Shown piece after piece: positions 18,231 to 27,951 of a stretch of DNA of 64,000 nt. Under the pieces are notes generated by a model. That model was not told the DNA's origin. It worked only from the letters and a program-made list of their open reading frames with translations, and did no database searches. The stretch comes from Bacillus sp. FJAT-22090. GTDB lineage: Bacteria > Bacillota > Bacilli > Bacillales_A > Planococcaceae. Position 1 is the first letter of the stretch; every line of letters starts with the position of its first letter. Both the position numbers and the translations under genes were made by a program. The stretch lies in assembly GCF_007676755.1 (NCBI RefSeq), contig NZ_VEBK01000003.1, positions 310,001 through 374,000 on the forward strand, written 5' to 3'.

Positions 18231-19928
18231 TTGGTTACATTTAAAGATTACGAGTACAAACGCCCAAATTTAGAAAAAGATAAGGCAAAATTTCATGCTG
18301 CATTAACCAATTTTAAGCAAGCTTCTTCTGTGGAAGAACAAAGTGCGGTAATTGAAGAACTGAACAAATTGCGTAGCGACTTTTCTACCCAATCAAATCT
18401 AGTGTATATCCGTGCTTCAATTGATACAAACGATGAGTATTATCAAAAAGAGCGTGATTATTTTGATGAAATTGGTCCAGAAGTAGAGGAACTGGTTACG
18501 GAATACTATAAGGCACTTGTAGCCTCTCCCTACCGCAAAGAACTAGAAGAAAAATGGGGAAGCCAGTTATTTGATCTTGCCGATTTTCAAATAAAAGCAT
18601 TTTCTTCTGAAGTGATTGCACTTATGCAAAAGGAAAATAAATTGGCATCCGACTACTCTAAATTAGTTGCCTCCGCGCAAGTAGAGTTTAATGGTGAAAT
18701 ATTAACACTTGCACAACTTGGACCATATTCAGAATCGACGGACCGAGAAGTACGTAAGAAAGCTACAGAAGCACGGTTCGGTTTTTTCCAAGAGCACGAA
18801 GCAAAGTTTGATGATATATACGATCAACTGGTGAAGGTACGTCATGAAATTGCAACAACGCTTGGCTATAAAAACTTTGTTGAACTTGGTTATGTTCGTA
18901 TGAATCGTATCGACTATAACGCGGAAATGGTGAAAAAATTCCGCGACCAAGTACGTGATTATATCGTTCCTCTTGCTACTAAACTATATGAGCGCCAAGC
19001 AGGACGAATTGGGGTAGATCAACTAAAGTTTTATGATGAATCCCTAAACTTTTTAACAGGAAATGCAACACCACAAGGTTCACCTGAGTGGATTGTTGAT
19101 GGTGGCAAGAAAATGTATGAAGAGCTTTCACCTGAAACCGCAGAATTCTTCCAGTTTATGATTGATCGTGATTTGATGGATTTAGTAGCGAAGAAAGGGA
19201 AAGAATCTGGTGGATACTGTACTTTTATCGATGATTATGAGTCTCCGTTTATCTTTTCTAATTTTAATGGAACATCTGGTGACATCGATGTATTAACCCA
19301 TGAAGCAGGTCACGCTTTCCAAGTATACACGAGCCGGAATATTGGAATCCCTGAATACATTTGGCCTACATTTGAATCATGTGAAATTCACTCAATGAGT
19401 ATGGAATTCTTTACTTGGCCTTGGATGGAGTTGTTCTTTAAGGAGCAAACTGACAAATATAAATTCGCGCATTTGAGCAGTGGGCTTCTGTTCTTGCCTT
19501 ATGGAGTTGCCGTAGATGAATTCCAACATGTTGTGTATGAAAATCCAGAAATGACGCCAGCAGAAAGAAAAGCGGCTTGGAAAAAAATCGAGGAAATTTA
19601 TTTGCCGCATCGTAATTATGATGGCAATAGCTATTTAGAAGCAGGCGCTTTCTGGCAACGTCAAGGTCATATTTATGCTAGTCCGTTTTACTATATAGAC
19701 TACACTTTGGCACAAATTTGTGCATTCCAATTTTGGAAGCGTTCAAGAGAAGATCATGAAGCTGCTTGGAAAGACTATTTACACTTATGCCAATTAGGAG
19801 GTTCTAAGTCTTTCACGAAATTAGTAGCCGAAGCAAATTTAATCTCGCCATTTGAAGATGGTTGTGTTGAGTCTGTCGTTGGTACAATTGAAGAGTATTT
19901 AAATAGTGTGGATGATTCCGCTCTATAA
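18231..19928 (+). CDS. M3-family oligoendopeptidase
   Basis: This cytosolic zinc metallopeptidase of the thimet/PepF family trims short peptides. The HExxH motif is L-T-H-E-A-G-H with the first His at residue 357; the second zinc-ligand helix follows in E-S-C-E-I-H-S-M-S-M-E-F-F. The 565-residue length fits the Bacillus M3 oligoendopeptidases. TTG 18231 is chosen because AGGAGGAG lies seven bases upstream; the 20 upstream codons lack a site and family similarity. It is transcribed alone, upstream of an RDD protein gene 25 bp away. Confidence 0.94.
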   Translation: MVTFKDYEYKRPNLEKDKAKFHAALTNFKQASSVEEQSAVIEELNKLRSDFSTQSNLVYIRASIDTNDEYYQKERDYFDEIGPEVEELVTEYYKALVASPYRKELEEKWGSQLFDLADFQIKAFSSEVIALMQKENKLASDYSKLVASAQVEFNGEILTLAQLGPYSESTDREVRKKATEARFGFFQEHEAKFDDIYDQLVKVRHEIATTLGYKNFVELGYVRMNRIDYNAEMVKKFRDQVRDYIVPLATKLYERQAGRIGVDQLKFYDESLNFLTGNATPQGSPEWIVDGGKKMYEELSPETAEFFQFMIDRDLMDLVAKKGKESGGYCTFIDDYESPFIFSNFNGTSGDIDVLTHEAGHAFQVYTSRNIGIPEYIWPTFESCEIHSMSMEFFTWPWMELFFKEQTDKYKFAHLSSGLLFLPYGVAVDEFQHVVYENPEMTPAERKAAWKKIEEIYLPHRNYDGNSYLEAGAFWQRQGHIYASPFYYIDYTLAQICAFQFWKRSREDHEAAWKDYLHLCQLGGSKSFTKLVAEANLISPFEDGCVESVVGTIEEYLNSVDDSAL

Positions 19929-19953
19929 TGTTTAAATAAGGGAGTTGTAAATA

Positions 19954-20361
19954 TTGAATCCAGGTGGTTTTTGGGCACGTCTCGCTGCAAATATACTAGA
20001 CAGCTTAATCATTGGTGTTCCATTATCTATTATTAGCTACCTTCTTTTCGGAGATTGGGAGGAAACCCCGATTACAAGCATCGGCAACTTGTTATATTCG
20101 TTGATTGTTCCTGTTTTATGGTATGGGTTTACTGTAGGAAAGAAAATATTAGGTATTCGAATCGCAAAAATGGATGGATCTAAAGTCGGTTTTGGAACGA
20201 TGCTTTTACGCGTACTTGTAGCAGGGCTTGTATATGCTCTCACATTGGGAATTGGCGTTATAGTCAGTGCCTTTATGGTAGGCATCCGCCAAGATAAGCG
20301 CGCAATTCATGATTTCATAGCCGGAACTTATGTAACATATGATCCACCAGAGTATAAATAA
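19954..20361 (+). CDS. RDD-family membrane protein
   Basis: The RDD signature is visible: F-W-A-R-L-A-A-N-I-L-D-S near the start (Arg then Asp), the K-K-I-L-G-I-R-I loop, and the closing Q-D-K-R-A-I-H-D-F-I-A-G-T. Three membrane helices fit the family. RDD proteins are poorly understood; ion or small-molecule transport has been proposed. The start is TTG behind GGGAG. Short spacing to the oligoendopeptidase suggests co-transcription. Confidence 0.87.
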   Translation: MNPGGFWARLAANILDSLIIGVPLSIISYLLFGDWEETPITSIGNLLYSLIVPVLWYGFTVGKKILGIRIAKMDGSKVGFGTMLLRVLVAGLVYALTLGIGVIVSAFMVGIRQDKRAIHDFIAGTYVTYDPPEYK

Positions 20362-20418
20362 ATTTGCAAGAGGTATGTGGAGTATCTGTATAAGGTGCTT
20401 AAGTCTTCTTCGTTTGTA

Positions 20419-20450
20419 AGAACAAGCATTAATTTGCTTGTTCTTTTTTA
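20419..20450 (+). terminator. Terminator after the RDD gene
   Basis: AAGAACAAGC pairs with GCTTGTTCTT and is followed by six T residues. Confidence 0.9.
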
Positions 20451-20610
20451 AAGGAGGCATTGTTAAAGTTATTGATTGACTTTGACTTCAATATGCTGAC
20501 GAATATATGAAGCTCTTTAAATAATTTCCCTCAAAGGTCGTAATATAAAAAGTGTAATTTGAAGTATTAGTAATACTGTAAATATTTAAATGAATAAGGA
20601 GGCGTAAAAA

Positions 20611-20820
20611 ATGTTTAATAAAGACTCAGAGAAGAATATAGGTTCAAAGAAGAGATTTGAAGAACTCTTTACAGAAAATGGCGTGGCTACTGGAAACAAA
20701 ATAATAGTAGATAACGAAACAGGAATTCATTATTTATTTAGTTGGAGTGGATATTCAGGGGGGATTACCCCGTTATTGGATAGAGATGGAAAGCCAATGA
20801 TAAAACCAATTAATGAATAA
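20611..20820 (+). CDS. DUF6440-family small protein
   Basis: This 69-residue protein matches the short DUF6440 pattern: I-I-V-D-N-E-T-G-I-H-Y-L-F, then G-Y-S-G-G-I-T-P-L-L-D-R-D-G-K-P. AAGGAGG precedes the ATG by nine bases. The family is common in Firmicutes and phages with no known function. No operon partner is present. Confidence 0.8.
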   Translation: MFNKDSEKNIGSKKRFEELFTENGVATGNKIIVDNETGIHYLFSWSGYSGGITPLLDRDGKPMIKPINE

Positions 20821-21235
20821 CACATTCTATCTTGTTCAACTCTATGGTATTTTTAAATCCACAAGAAAATAAAAGATTATAGTTTCAGAGGTAAACCTGA
20901 ACTTAAACTTTTTAAAGAACTTTAAGAGGGGATACTATAATTTAAGTAGTGTCTCCTTCCGTTTGCTCTTTACTTGAGTCCCCACAAGTAAAGAGCCTTA
21001 TTTACTCCCACCCACATCCTTTTAACCGATTAATCTACTGATGTCCTATTCTAATTTACCATTTCCGAATTGAATTAACCGATAGGGAGCAGATGTCGTC
21101 ACATCACTTTATGAAAAATCAACTTTTTCATTTTGGACAGGCACTTGTTCTTTTTTTATTTTCCTTTTGCATACTATATTGCAGGATAATTTTTGTAAGT
21201 AACGAATGTAATGATAGAAAGGTGCTGACATTTAT
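20821..21235. other. Intergenic region with a stem-loop
   Basis: No gene is seen. A perfect 12-bp stem (20965-20976 with 20985-20996, GCTCTTTACTTG and complement) with an eight-base loop stands here without a T tract. The rest is AT-rich and featureless. Confidence 0.5.
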
Positions 21236-21889
21236 ATGTGGAGTAAAATTATTGCAGTTTTTATAGCGATTATGAGTATTATTTATATCTTTTTCATCCC
21301 TGCAGATCCAGTATTAACAAAGATAAGCTTTAAACTTATCCCGATGCTGTTGATACTAGTTTTTGCATTTATACAGCCTTCAGTAGGGCTAAGAAAATAC
21401 AAAATACTCATCATGACTGGATTGTTTATTTGTATGCTTGCGGATGGGTTAATCTATTGGTTTATTATTGGACTGATCACATTTTTAATTGGACACGTCT
21501 GGTATATTTTTGCCTTCCGCCATACGAAAGCAGCTGCTATTCCCAAATGGGGAGCATTTCTTCTTATTGCTTATGGAATATCAATGGTTATTTGGATAGC
21601 CGGAACGCTTTGGACTCAAGAGGAATTTATACTAGCTATTGCTGTTGTCATTTATATTGTTGTGATTTTGTTAATGGGTTGGAGTGCTTTTCAAACAGCC
21701 AACAAATTCGCTATTATTGGTGCTATTTTATTTATTTTTTCGGACTCTATCTTGGCAATTAATCGATTTATCGTTGATATCCCCTACTCTGATGCTCTTA
21801 TCATGATTACTTATTACGGAGCACAGTTTTTATTTGCTTTTAGTATTTATGCTCATTATTCCGCGACTCGAAAGAATCTGTTAAAATAA
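21236..21889 (+). CDS. YhhN/TMEM86-family membrane protein
   Basis: About seven to eight membrane helices in 217 residues and the family blocks F-I-C-M-L-A-D-G, I-G-H-V-W-Y-I-F-A-F and G-A-I-L-F-I-F-S-D-S-I-L-A-I-N identify the YhhN family. Human TMEM86B is a lysoplasmalogenase; bacterial members are assumed to act on related lipids, which is inference. Paired Asp residues in helices 3 and 7 are intact. AAAGGTG lies upstream of the ATG. Confidence 0.88.
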   Translation: MWSKIIAVFIAIMSIIYIFFIPADPVLTKISFKLIPMLLILVFAFIQPSVGLRKYKILIMTGLFICMLADGLIYWFIIGLITFLIGHVWYIFAFRHTKAAAIPKWGAFLLIAYGISMVIWIAGTLWTQEEFILAIAVVIYIVVILLMGWSAFQTANKFAIIGAILFIFSDSILAINRFIVDIPYSDALIMITYYGAQFLFAFSIYAHYSATRKNLLK

Positions 21890-21925
21890 GTGTATGCTTT
21901 TTAATTTGAAAGGGGATTTAATCTC

Positions 21926-23152
21926 ATGAAAGAAACATTAATCGAGCGTTTAACTCGCTATGCAAAAATAGACACACAATCGGATGCAGCAAGTAATACT
22001 TGTCCTTCGACAGAGGGGCAGTGGGATTTGCTTCATGTTTTAGAAAAAGAGTTGTCCGAAATCGGGTTGGAGGAAATTACATTAGATGAAAATGGATATT
22101 TATTTGCCACATTACCTTCCAATACAGATAAAGATCTTCCGACAATCGGTTTTCTAGCACATGTTGATACTGCTACAGATTACACAGGTAAGAACGTCAA
22201 ACCTCAGCGCATCGACAATTATGATGGGCAAGATATCACGTTAAATGCAACTACCGTGATGACTGTAAAAGACTTTCCGGAGCTAAAAAACTATATTGGG
22301 CATACACTTCTTACGACAGATGGCACAACCCTGTTAGGTGCAGATGACAAAGCGGGAATCGCTATCATTATGACAGCAATGGAATACTTCGTTCAAAACC
22401 CAGAAGTGAAACACGGAAAAATTCGTGTGGCATTTAATCCTGATGAAGAAATTGGACGTGGGCCACATAAATTCGACGTGGAAAAATTCGGTGCGAAATT
22501 TGCATATACAATGGACGGAGGTCCACTTGGAGAATTGCAATACGAGAGCTTTAATGCTGCCGGCGCAAAAGTTGTAACTAATGGGACAAGCGTGCATCCT
22601 GGTTCTGCAAAAGGAAAAATGGTGAACTCTATTACTATCGCGACAAAATTTCAATCTCATATGCCAGTGGATGCTGTTCCTGAGAAAACAGAAGATTACG
22701 AAGGATTCATCCACTTGATGAATATCAACGGAGACGTGGAAAAAACAGAGCTTAGCTATATCATTCGTGATCATGATCGAGAGAAGTTCGAAGCGAAGAA
22801 ACAATTATTCTTAGATACTGCGGAGAAGATTCAGGCAGAATACGGAGAAGGCGCTATTTCAGTTGAATTAAATGATCAATACTATAATATGGGCGAAAAA
22901 ATTACGCCTGTTATGGAAATTGTAGATGCAGCGCAAGATGTAATGGTTTCATTGGGTATTGATCCACTTATCATCCCTGTTCGCGGCGGTACAGATGGTT
23001 CTCAACTTTCTTATATGGGCATGCCTACACCTAACGTATTTACAGGTGGAGAAAACTATCATGGTAAATACGAATACATCTCAGTAGACGTAATGGAAAA
23101 ATCTACGGAAGTAGTAAAAGGCATTATTCAAGCTTTTGAAAAACAAGTATAA
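21926..23152 (+). CDS. pepT: Peptidase T (tripeptide aminopeptidase)
   Basis: This M20 zinc peptidase removes N-terminal residues from tripeptides. Metal and catalytic motifs are [25 protein letters not shown] and the late H of G-G-E-N-Y-H-G-K. The 408-residue length is normal. AAAGGGGA precedes the ATG. The DMT-type exporter gene follows after 12 bp, so they likely share a transcript. Confidence 0.95.
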   Translation: MKETLIERLTRYAKIDTQSDAASNTCPSTEGQWDLLHVLEKELSEIGLEEITLDENGYLFATLPSNTDKDLPTIGFLAHVDTATDYTGKNVKPQRIDNYDGQDITLNATTVMTVKDFPELKNYIGHTLLTTDGTTLLGADDKAGIAIIMTAMEYFVQNPEVKHGKIRVAFNPDEEIGRGPHKFDVEKFGAKFAYTMDGGPLGELQYESFNAAGAKVVTNGTSVHPGSAKGKMVNSITIATKFQSHMPVDAVPEKTEDYEGFIHLMNINGDVEKTELSYIIRDHDREKFEAKKQLFLDTAEKIQAEYGEGAISVELNDQYYNMGEKITPVMEIVDAAQDVMVSLGIDPLIIPVRGGTDGSQLSYMGMPTPNVFTGGENYHGKYEYISVDVMEKSTEVVKGIIQAFEKQV

Positions 23153-23164
23153 GTAGGTGGTTTT

Positions 23165-24118
23165 GTGCGAGAAATATTACTTGGGGTTCTTGCCTCATTA
23201 TTTTTTGCCGTAACATTCATTCTTAATCGTTCGATGGAGGTATCGGGAGGAAGCTGGCTTTGGAGCTCTTCCCTCCGTTTCTTCTTCATGCTTCCTTTTT
23301 TAGTTATTATTGTTTCCTATCGAAAAGGGTTAACCAATACATTTCGCGAGCTAAAGTCTGCTCCAATGCCTTGGTTTGTCTGGAGCTTTGTCGGTTTTGT
23401 ATTATTTTACGGACCTCTTACATTTGCAGCAGCATATGGTCCTGGTTGGTTGATCTCTGGGATGTGGCAATTCACTATAGTTGCAGGTGTGTTACTCGCT
23501 CCATTATTTTCAGTGAAGATGAAAGGTCGACTCATCAAGCAAAAGATACCTATTGTTTCCCTTTTCATCTCTCTCGTCATTTTAATCGGTATTATTCTTA
23601 TTCAGATCCCGAACACTAAAACACTTAATTTAAGTACCGTTTTTCTTGGAATATTACCAGTAATTGTGGCTGCATTCGCATATCCATTAGGTAATCGTAA
23701 AATGATGGATCATTTGGATGGCAAGCTTGATACATTTCAGCGCGTGCTTGGTATGACGATTGCTTCGCTTCCAACTTGGATAATACTTGCAGTAGTCGCG
23801 ATTTTCACGGTTGGCCATCCTTCTATGAGCCAAGTCATACAATCTTTAATCGTTGCAGTTAGCTCTGGGGTTATAGCTACTACTCTATTTTTTATGGCAA
23901 CCGATCGTGTACGCAATCACCAAGGAAAGCTTGCTGCTGTAGAAGCAACACAATCGACCGAAATACTTTTTGTTATTCTCGGTGAAATGCTTATCTTACA
24001 TATTCCTTTACCAGAACCGATTGCTTTAATCGGTCTTTCCATTATTATTTTAGGTATGTTTTTGCATAGCTACTATACGAAAATAGTAAATACAAAATTG
24101 GCTTTTAAAAAAACATAA
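23165..24118 (+). CDS. Multidrug-resistance-type DMT exporter (EmrE-like family)
   Basis: A 317-residue, ten-helix membrane protein opens L-L-G-V-L-A-S-L-F-F-A-V-T-F-I-L-N-R and shows S-G-G-S-W-L-W-S-S-S-L-R-F, as in the Bacillus multidrug efflux transporter family related to EamA permeases. The GTG start follows a weak GTAGGTGG. The substrate is unknown. It lies directly after pepT and ends at a strong terminator. Confidence 0.82.
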   Translation: MREILLGVLASLFFAVTFILNRSMEVSGGSWLWSSSLRFFFMLPFLVIIVSYRKGLTNTFRELKSAPMPWFVWSFVGFVLFYGPLTFAAAYGPGWLISGMWQFTIVAGVLLAPLFSVKMKGRLIKQKIPIVSLFISLVILIGIILIQIPNTKTLNLSTVFLGILPVIVAAFAYPLGNRKMMDHLDGKLDTFQRVLGMTIASLPTWIILAVVAIFTVGHPSMSQVIQSLIVAVSSGVIATTLFFMATDRVRNHQGKLAAVEATQSTEILFVILGEMLILHIPLPEPIALIGLSIIILGMFLHSYYTKIVNTKLAFKKT

Positions 24119-24164
24119 AACGTGCAAGGTATGAATGACTTTTCTTCATAACCTTGCACGTTTT
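24117..24164. terminator. Bidirectional terminator
   Basis: AAAACGTGCAAGGT pairs with ACCTTGCACGTTTT, with inner TGAA/TTCA, between convergent genes. Confidence 0.88.
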
Positions 24165-24166
24165 AT

Positions 24167-24505
24167 TTATACGATGAATCCACCAAGCGCATTTTCCACG
24201 CTACTTACGAAGCTTTCCCCAGCTCCCCAATCGAAGCGGAGAAATGCTCCCGATCCTCCTCCAGATGCAGCGGCATGTACTTTCGTGTTGTTTTCCAAAT
24301 TATCAAGTGTAATTGTCAATGAAGCCCGATTACTCGTACGCATATAATATTTCTCCAACACGCACACAACTACTTGTCGCTCCCCTACAACACGCTCATA
24401 TACATCTACAATTGTTCCCGAAATACTCCCTTGTACGATATGATGTTGCAGTATATCCAGCGCAGCTTTAGGTGATAACGATACATAAAACTCTCTTATA
24501 TCCAT
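24167..24505 (-). CDS. DUF6054-like small protein
   Basis: This 112-residue protein has conserved-looking blocks K-Y-Y-M-R-T-S-N-R-A-S-L-T and A-S-G-G-G-S-G-A-F-L-R-F-D-W-G-A, which I associate with the DUF6054 family. No membrane segment or catalytic motif is apparent; it is probably cytosolic. A GGGGGAT element precedes the ATG. It is monocistronic. The family assignment is from memory of the pattern and the function is unknown. Confidence 0.7.
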   Translation of the reverse strand: MDIREFYVSLSPKAALDILQHHIVQGSISGTIVDVYERVVGERQVVVCVLEKYYMRTSNRASLTITLDNLENNTKVHAAASGGGSGAFLRFDWGAGESFVSSVENALGGFIV

Positions 24506-24611
24506 TAGTATCCCCCATTTCCTCTTATATCTATTCTACGGATGTATAAGGGAATAGTTTCTAAGTAAAGCAGGGTTCTTTCCTATGCCGACTGCTTGGG
24601 CTATACAGAAA

Positions 24612-24639
24612 GGGGCAACGCCTTACAAGACGGTGCCCC
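24612..24639. terminator. Possible terminator hairpin
   Basis: GGGGCA pairs with TGCCCC around an interrupted inner stem, about 45 bp past the signal peptidase stop. No T tract is present. Confidence 0.3.
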
Positions 24640-24684
24640 AATTGACAGTATCTATCGCTAGGATAAAAGTGGAAACTTAAAAGA

Positions 24685-25251
24685 TCATTTTATTATTTTG
24701 AGGTTATCAAGAGGAAAGACTACCATTTTTGCAGTGCCCAATATTTTATCTTTCGAAACAAATCCAACCCTAGGATCTCTACTATCTGTGCTGTAGCGAC
24801 GATTATCTCCTAGTACAAAAAAGTATCCATCTGGCACAGTTGATTCTCCTAAATTTTCGTCTAATGTAAAGTCTCCAGTAAGTGTACCATTGTCTATGAG
24901 AGCTTTTTTATATTCCTCTAAGTAGGGTTCATCGTATTTTTTACCATTAATAAAAAGTTCATCGTTTTCATAAACGATTCGATCTCCAGGAATACCTATA
25001 ACACGCTTAATATAATTTGTATCTTCTTTTGCTTCAAATACAATTACATCGAAGCGCTTATACTCCGTCAATCTGGGACCAATTTTATTCACTACTACTT
25101 TGTCACCGTCTTCAAATGTAGGCATCATAGAAGCACCATCAACCACAATAGGAGTTAGAATATAAAACCGGATTCCCCATGCAAACAAGACGGCGATTCC
25201 GATCACCTTCACCCATTCCAGTAATTCACTTTTCTTTTTCGTTTTCCCCAT
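24685..25251 (-). CDS. Signal peptidase I
   Basis: The enzyme cleaves signal peptides from secreted proteins outside the membrane. One N-terminal membrane anchor (about residues 14-34) is followed by the Ser/Lys dyad: S41 in D-G-A-S-M-M-P-T and K82 in Y-I-K-R-V-I-G-I-P-G-D. Box E, G-D-N-R-R-Y-S-T-D-S-R, is intact. The 188-residue length fits the SipS/SipT class. ATG 25251 is preferred because the Shine-Dalgarno AGAAGGG abuts the earlier ATG. It could serve the lanthipeptide pathway only indirectly. Confidence 0.95.
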   Translation of the reverse strand: MGKTKKKSELLEWVKVIGIAVLFAWGIRFYILTPIVVDGASMMPTFEDGDKVVVNKIGPRLTEYKRFDVIVFEAKEDTNYIKRVIGIPGDRIVYENDELFINGKKYDEPYLEEYKKALIDNGTLTGDFTLDENLGESTVPDGYFFVLGDNRRYSTDSRDPRVGFVSKDKILGTAKMVVFPLDNLKIIK

Positions 25252-25315
25252 GCTCAACATCCCTTCTGAAGCGCTATTTTCTCACAGAGTCTTTCCATCG
25301 GTGGGAAATAGGAAA

Positions 25316-25816
25316 TTAATCCCTACCGGAAATCATTTCAAATTCAAATGGACCAAAAACATCTTCATACCCTCTTACTTTGGCCAATAGCTTACCATTA
25401 TTATCAACACCAGTTATTTCTAAAATAATTATTACTTTACCTGGTTTATAGGACGCTAAATAAGCAAGACTATCAACTTGTCTCTCGTTATTATTAATTG
25501 GATATTGTAAATATAAACTACGATCATTACCAACACCATTTATGTGACGACTATATAAACTAGTGGATTTTCCCGGCTCTAGTCTATCGATGTTTCCTAA
25601 ATCCTGATGCACATCATAAGTGCTATAAAATGAAAAAAAGAAGTTTAAATTTGTCAGTTCTTGTTTGCTTGAATTATTAACTAAAATTGTGACACCACTA
25701 TCGTACTTATAAAACTCTCCTTGGCCGATTCTTATTATTAAGTAGTAAAATCCAAATAAAATGAGAAAAAAAGAAGCAATCCCCATTGTGATATACTTAA
25801 ATGACTTCTTTTTCAA
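25316..25816 (-). CDS. Membrane-anchored protein of unknown function
   Basis: A lysine-rich start, one hydrophobic segment (about residues 8-30) and a 135-residue outer domain predict a membrane-anchored extracytoplasmic protein. The soluble part is beta-rich (V-T-I-L-V-N-N-S-S, K-V-I-I-I-L-E-I-T-G-V) and resembles no family I can name. The TTG start lies six bases after GGAGGATA. It follows signal peptidase I on the minus strand side but the 64-bp gap and order (upstream of it) allow co-transcription. Confidence 0.7.
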   Translation of the reverse strand: MKKKSFKYITMGIASFFLILFGFYYLIIRIGQGEFYKYDSGVTILVNNSSKQELTNLNFFFSFYSTYDVHQDLGNIDRLEPGKSTSLYSRHINGVGNDRSLYLQYPINNNERQVDSLAYLASYKPGKVIIILEITGVDNNGKLLAKVRGYEDVFGPFEFEMISGRD

Positions 25817-26188
25817 TCTTTATCCTCCAATTTTTTATTCAATGCTTGTTAAAACTCCTTATGTCTATTATTCTATTAAGTTGGCAATAATCCCTCTAAT
25901 ATTACTGTTTTAAGTGGCAAGGATTAATTACTGTAAAAAATTGTGGGATGTTTAAGTCGTATAAGTGAATAGTGAGTAAGCATTTAAATAAGCGAGTTTT
26001 ACATATCCGCCTTAAAAAATGATTTCCTCGTTGGTCTCATCAAAGATTGCTTTCTTGGTAAAATTGTCAATTAAAGAAATAGTTACGTTAGATAAGAATC
26101 CCATTAATTGGTCCACTCAATCGGCGATTGTTAGAGGCATAGTGGACAAGAATCGTTACATAATAGTAGTTCATCATGTCGCCTCATT
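25817..26188. other. Intergenic region, no gene supported
   Basis: A 63-codon plus-strand frame at 26019-26210 has no ribosome binding site. The minus strand between about 26030 and 26150 gives a short R-R-L-S-G-P-I-N-G stretch reminiscent of transposase C-termini, too short and broken to call. Confidence 0.4.
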
Positions 26189-26233
26189 GAATTGTTATAA
26201 GTCATTGTAAACAATTCACACTTCAACTATAAT
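26189..26233 (+). promoter_or_regulatory. Promoter and inverted repeat of the ArsR-type gene
   Basis: TTGTAA (26205-26210), a 17-bp spacer and TATAAT (26228-26233) form a near-consensus sigma-A promoter. Arms GAATTGTT (26189-26196) and AACAATTC (26210-26217) overlap the -35, as expected for an autoregulating repressor. Confidence 0.75.
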
Positions 26234-26264
26234 CGAAGTATGGAATGCAGAAAGGTTGGTAAAA

Positions 26265-26951
26265 ATGAGTATAAATCCAAATGTGGCGGAAGTTGCCTCT
26301 CTCCTTGGTGAAAAGTCGCGGGCAACAATTCTAATGAGTTTAATGGACGGGCGTTTTCATACAGCCAGTGAATTAGCTTTTATGGCTGCGATAACACCTC
26401 AAACAGCCAGCTTTCACCTCTCTAAACTGGTAGAAGGTAACCTTGTTAACGCTGAAAAAAACGGACGTCATCGCTATTATCAGCTAGCTAATGGAGAAAT
26501 CGCACGCATTTTAGAGTCGTTTCTTTCAATTTCTCCACCTCCTGAAGTGCATTCGTTAAAGCAATCTAGCCAAGTAAAATTACTTCGGGAAGCCAGAACT
26601 TGCTATGACCATTTAGCAGGAAAATTAGGAGTCGATTTAACAGTATCGTTGTTGAACGCTGGTCATTTGGAAAAAGAAGAGAGAGAATTTGTAGTTACAC
26701 CTAAAGGAGAACAGTTTTTTACTGATTTCGGCATTGATTTAGGTGAATTAAAAAGAAAAAGACGCTCATTTTCTCACGTATGTTTAGACTGGAGTGAACG
26801 TCACCATCATCTTGGCGGCGCTTTAGGGCACGGACTTATTACACACCTTTTTGATTTAGGTTGGATAGTTCGAGTTCCATCTATTCGCGCTGTGAAAGTC
26901 ACAGACAAAGGAAAAGTAGGGTTTAAACAAGACTTTAATATTAATATATAA
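26265..26951 (+). CDS. ArsR-type winged-helix regulator
   Basis: The N-terminal 90 residues carry an ArsR-like fold: E-V-A-S-L-L-G-E-K-S-R-A-T-I-L, A-S-E-L-A-F-M-A-A-I-T-P-Q-T-A-S-F-H-L-S-K-L as helix-turn-helix, and R-H-R-Y-Y-Q-L as wing. The longer C-terminal part has C-Y-D-H-L-A-G-K-L-G and a late S-E-R-H-H-H-L-G-G-A-L-G-H motif, typical of the 220-residue Bacillus branch. Classic Cys metal sites are absent in the helix. ATG 26265 follows AAAGG. The DMT exporter gene downstream is convergent but may be its target. Confidence 0.9.
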   Translation: MSINPNVAEVASLLGEKSRATILMSLMDGRFHTASELAFMAAITPQTASFHLSKLVEGNLVNAEKNGRHRYYQLANGEIARILESFLSISPPPEVHSLKQSSQVKLLREARTCYDHLAGKLGVDLTVSLLNAGHLEKEEREFVVTPKGEQFFTDFGIDLGELKRKRRSFSHVCLDWSERHHHLGGALGHGLITHLFDLGWIVRVPSIRAVKVTDKGKVGFKQDFNINI

Positions 26952-27087
26952 TATAGCGCAGAGAAAAACCCCTCCTAAGAAGACAGATATTACGATTACT
27001 TTCTCTTACCTGTACACTATGAGGGGCAATATAAGCGCTTGAACGCTTCGAACAAACTATTTATTTATAAAGTTCTTTGGAATTAGT

Positions 27088-27951
27088 TTATTTTTTCTCC
27101 TGAAAAGTTCTATTTACAAGATAGATACCAATTATAATAAACAAGCCACCAACTATGATAGAAGGGTATAACGCCTCCCCTAATAGTAACCAACCAGATA
27201 ATACACCGAAGAAAGGTGCCAAAAATAAGTAGGCACTCGTTTTTCCTGGGTCCCCCTTTTGTAAAAGATAATACCAGACGGCAAATTGAACAATAGAAGA
27301 CATAATACTTAACCATAATAAAATGAACAATGAATAACCGTTCAAAATAAAGACTGGTTTTTCAAGAAAAAGGCTGCCAAGTAAAAGTAGTAATCCACCA
27401 AAAAGCATCTGGTAAGCGGATAGAACCCACGTATTAAAATGCGATCCCCATTTTTTAACTAGTAATGTTGAAATTGCCCAAAAAATAGCAGAAAGAATGC
27501 CAAAAAGAACGCCAATCTTTAATTCAATTTGTGCACCTACTGCAATACTTACCCCTACTAACCCTAAAAAAACACCAATCCATTGATAAAATTTATAGCG
27601 TATTTTTAAAGATATGGTACCGAATACAACAACGAATAAAGGGTTAGTGAATGTAAGAATTGAGGATTCACTAGCTGTAATGGTTCTTAAACTCAAGAAA
27701 ATACACCCCATAACACCGGCTGTTTGGAAAGTACCAATAATAAGCATCTTTATCCAGTTTCCTTTAGATACTGGGTGCGGTTTTCTTAAAACGGTGACGA
27801 TTACCGCCATTATGAATCCTGCAATTGTAAAGCGTAATCCTGCTAATAACAACGGAGATGAATAAGACAAACCTATTTTACCTACAGCAAAAGAAGAACC
27901 CATTAGAAATGTCGTTAAGAGTATTAACAATGTAAATTTGAAAGTTTTCAT
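27088..27951 (-). CDS. EamA/DMT-family transporter
   Basis: Ten hydrophobic helices in 287 residues form two EamA repeats (M-G-S-S-F-A-V-G-K-I-G-L-S-Y-S near the start; L-A-P-F-F-G-V-L-S-G-W-L-L-L-G-E near residue 245). The protein is not close to the DMT gene at 9644 beyond family level. GGGAGA precedes the ATG. It is convergent with the ArsR-type regulator, a common pairing, though that regulator binds elsewhere. The substrate is unknown. Confidence 0.88.
   Translation of the reverse strand: MKTFKFTLLILLTTFLMGSSFAVGKIGLSYSSPLLLAGLRFTIAGFIMAVIVTVLRKPHPVSKGNWIKMLIIGTFQTAGVMGCIFLSLRTITASESSILTFTNPLFVVVFGTISLKIRYKFYQWIGVFLGLVGVSIAVGAQIELKIGVLFGILSAIFWAISTLLVKKWGSHFNTWVLSAYQMLFGGLLLLLGSLFLEKPVFILNGYSLFILLWLSIMSSIVQFAVWYYLLQKGDPGKTSAYLFLAPFFGVLSGWLLLGEALYPSIIVGGLFIIIGIYLVNRTFQEKK

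Noticed and set aside
26019-26210. 63-codon frame, and a minus-strand R-R-L-S-G-P-I-N-G stretch like a transposase end
   Set aside because: No ribosome binding site on the plus strand; the minus-strand similarity covers about ten residues only and is cut by stops.
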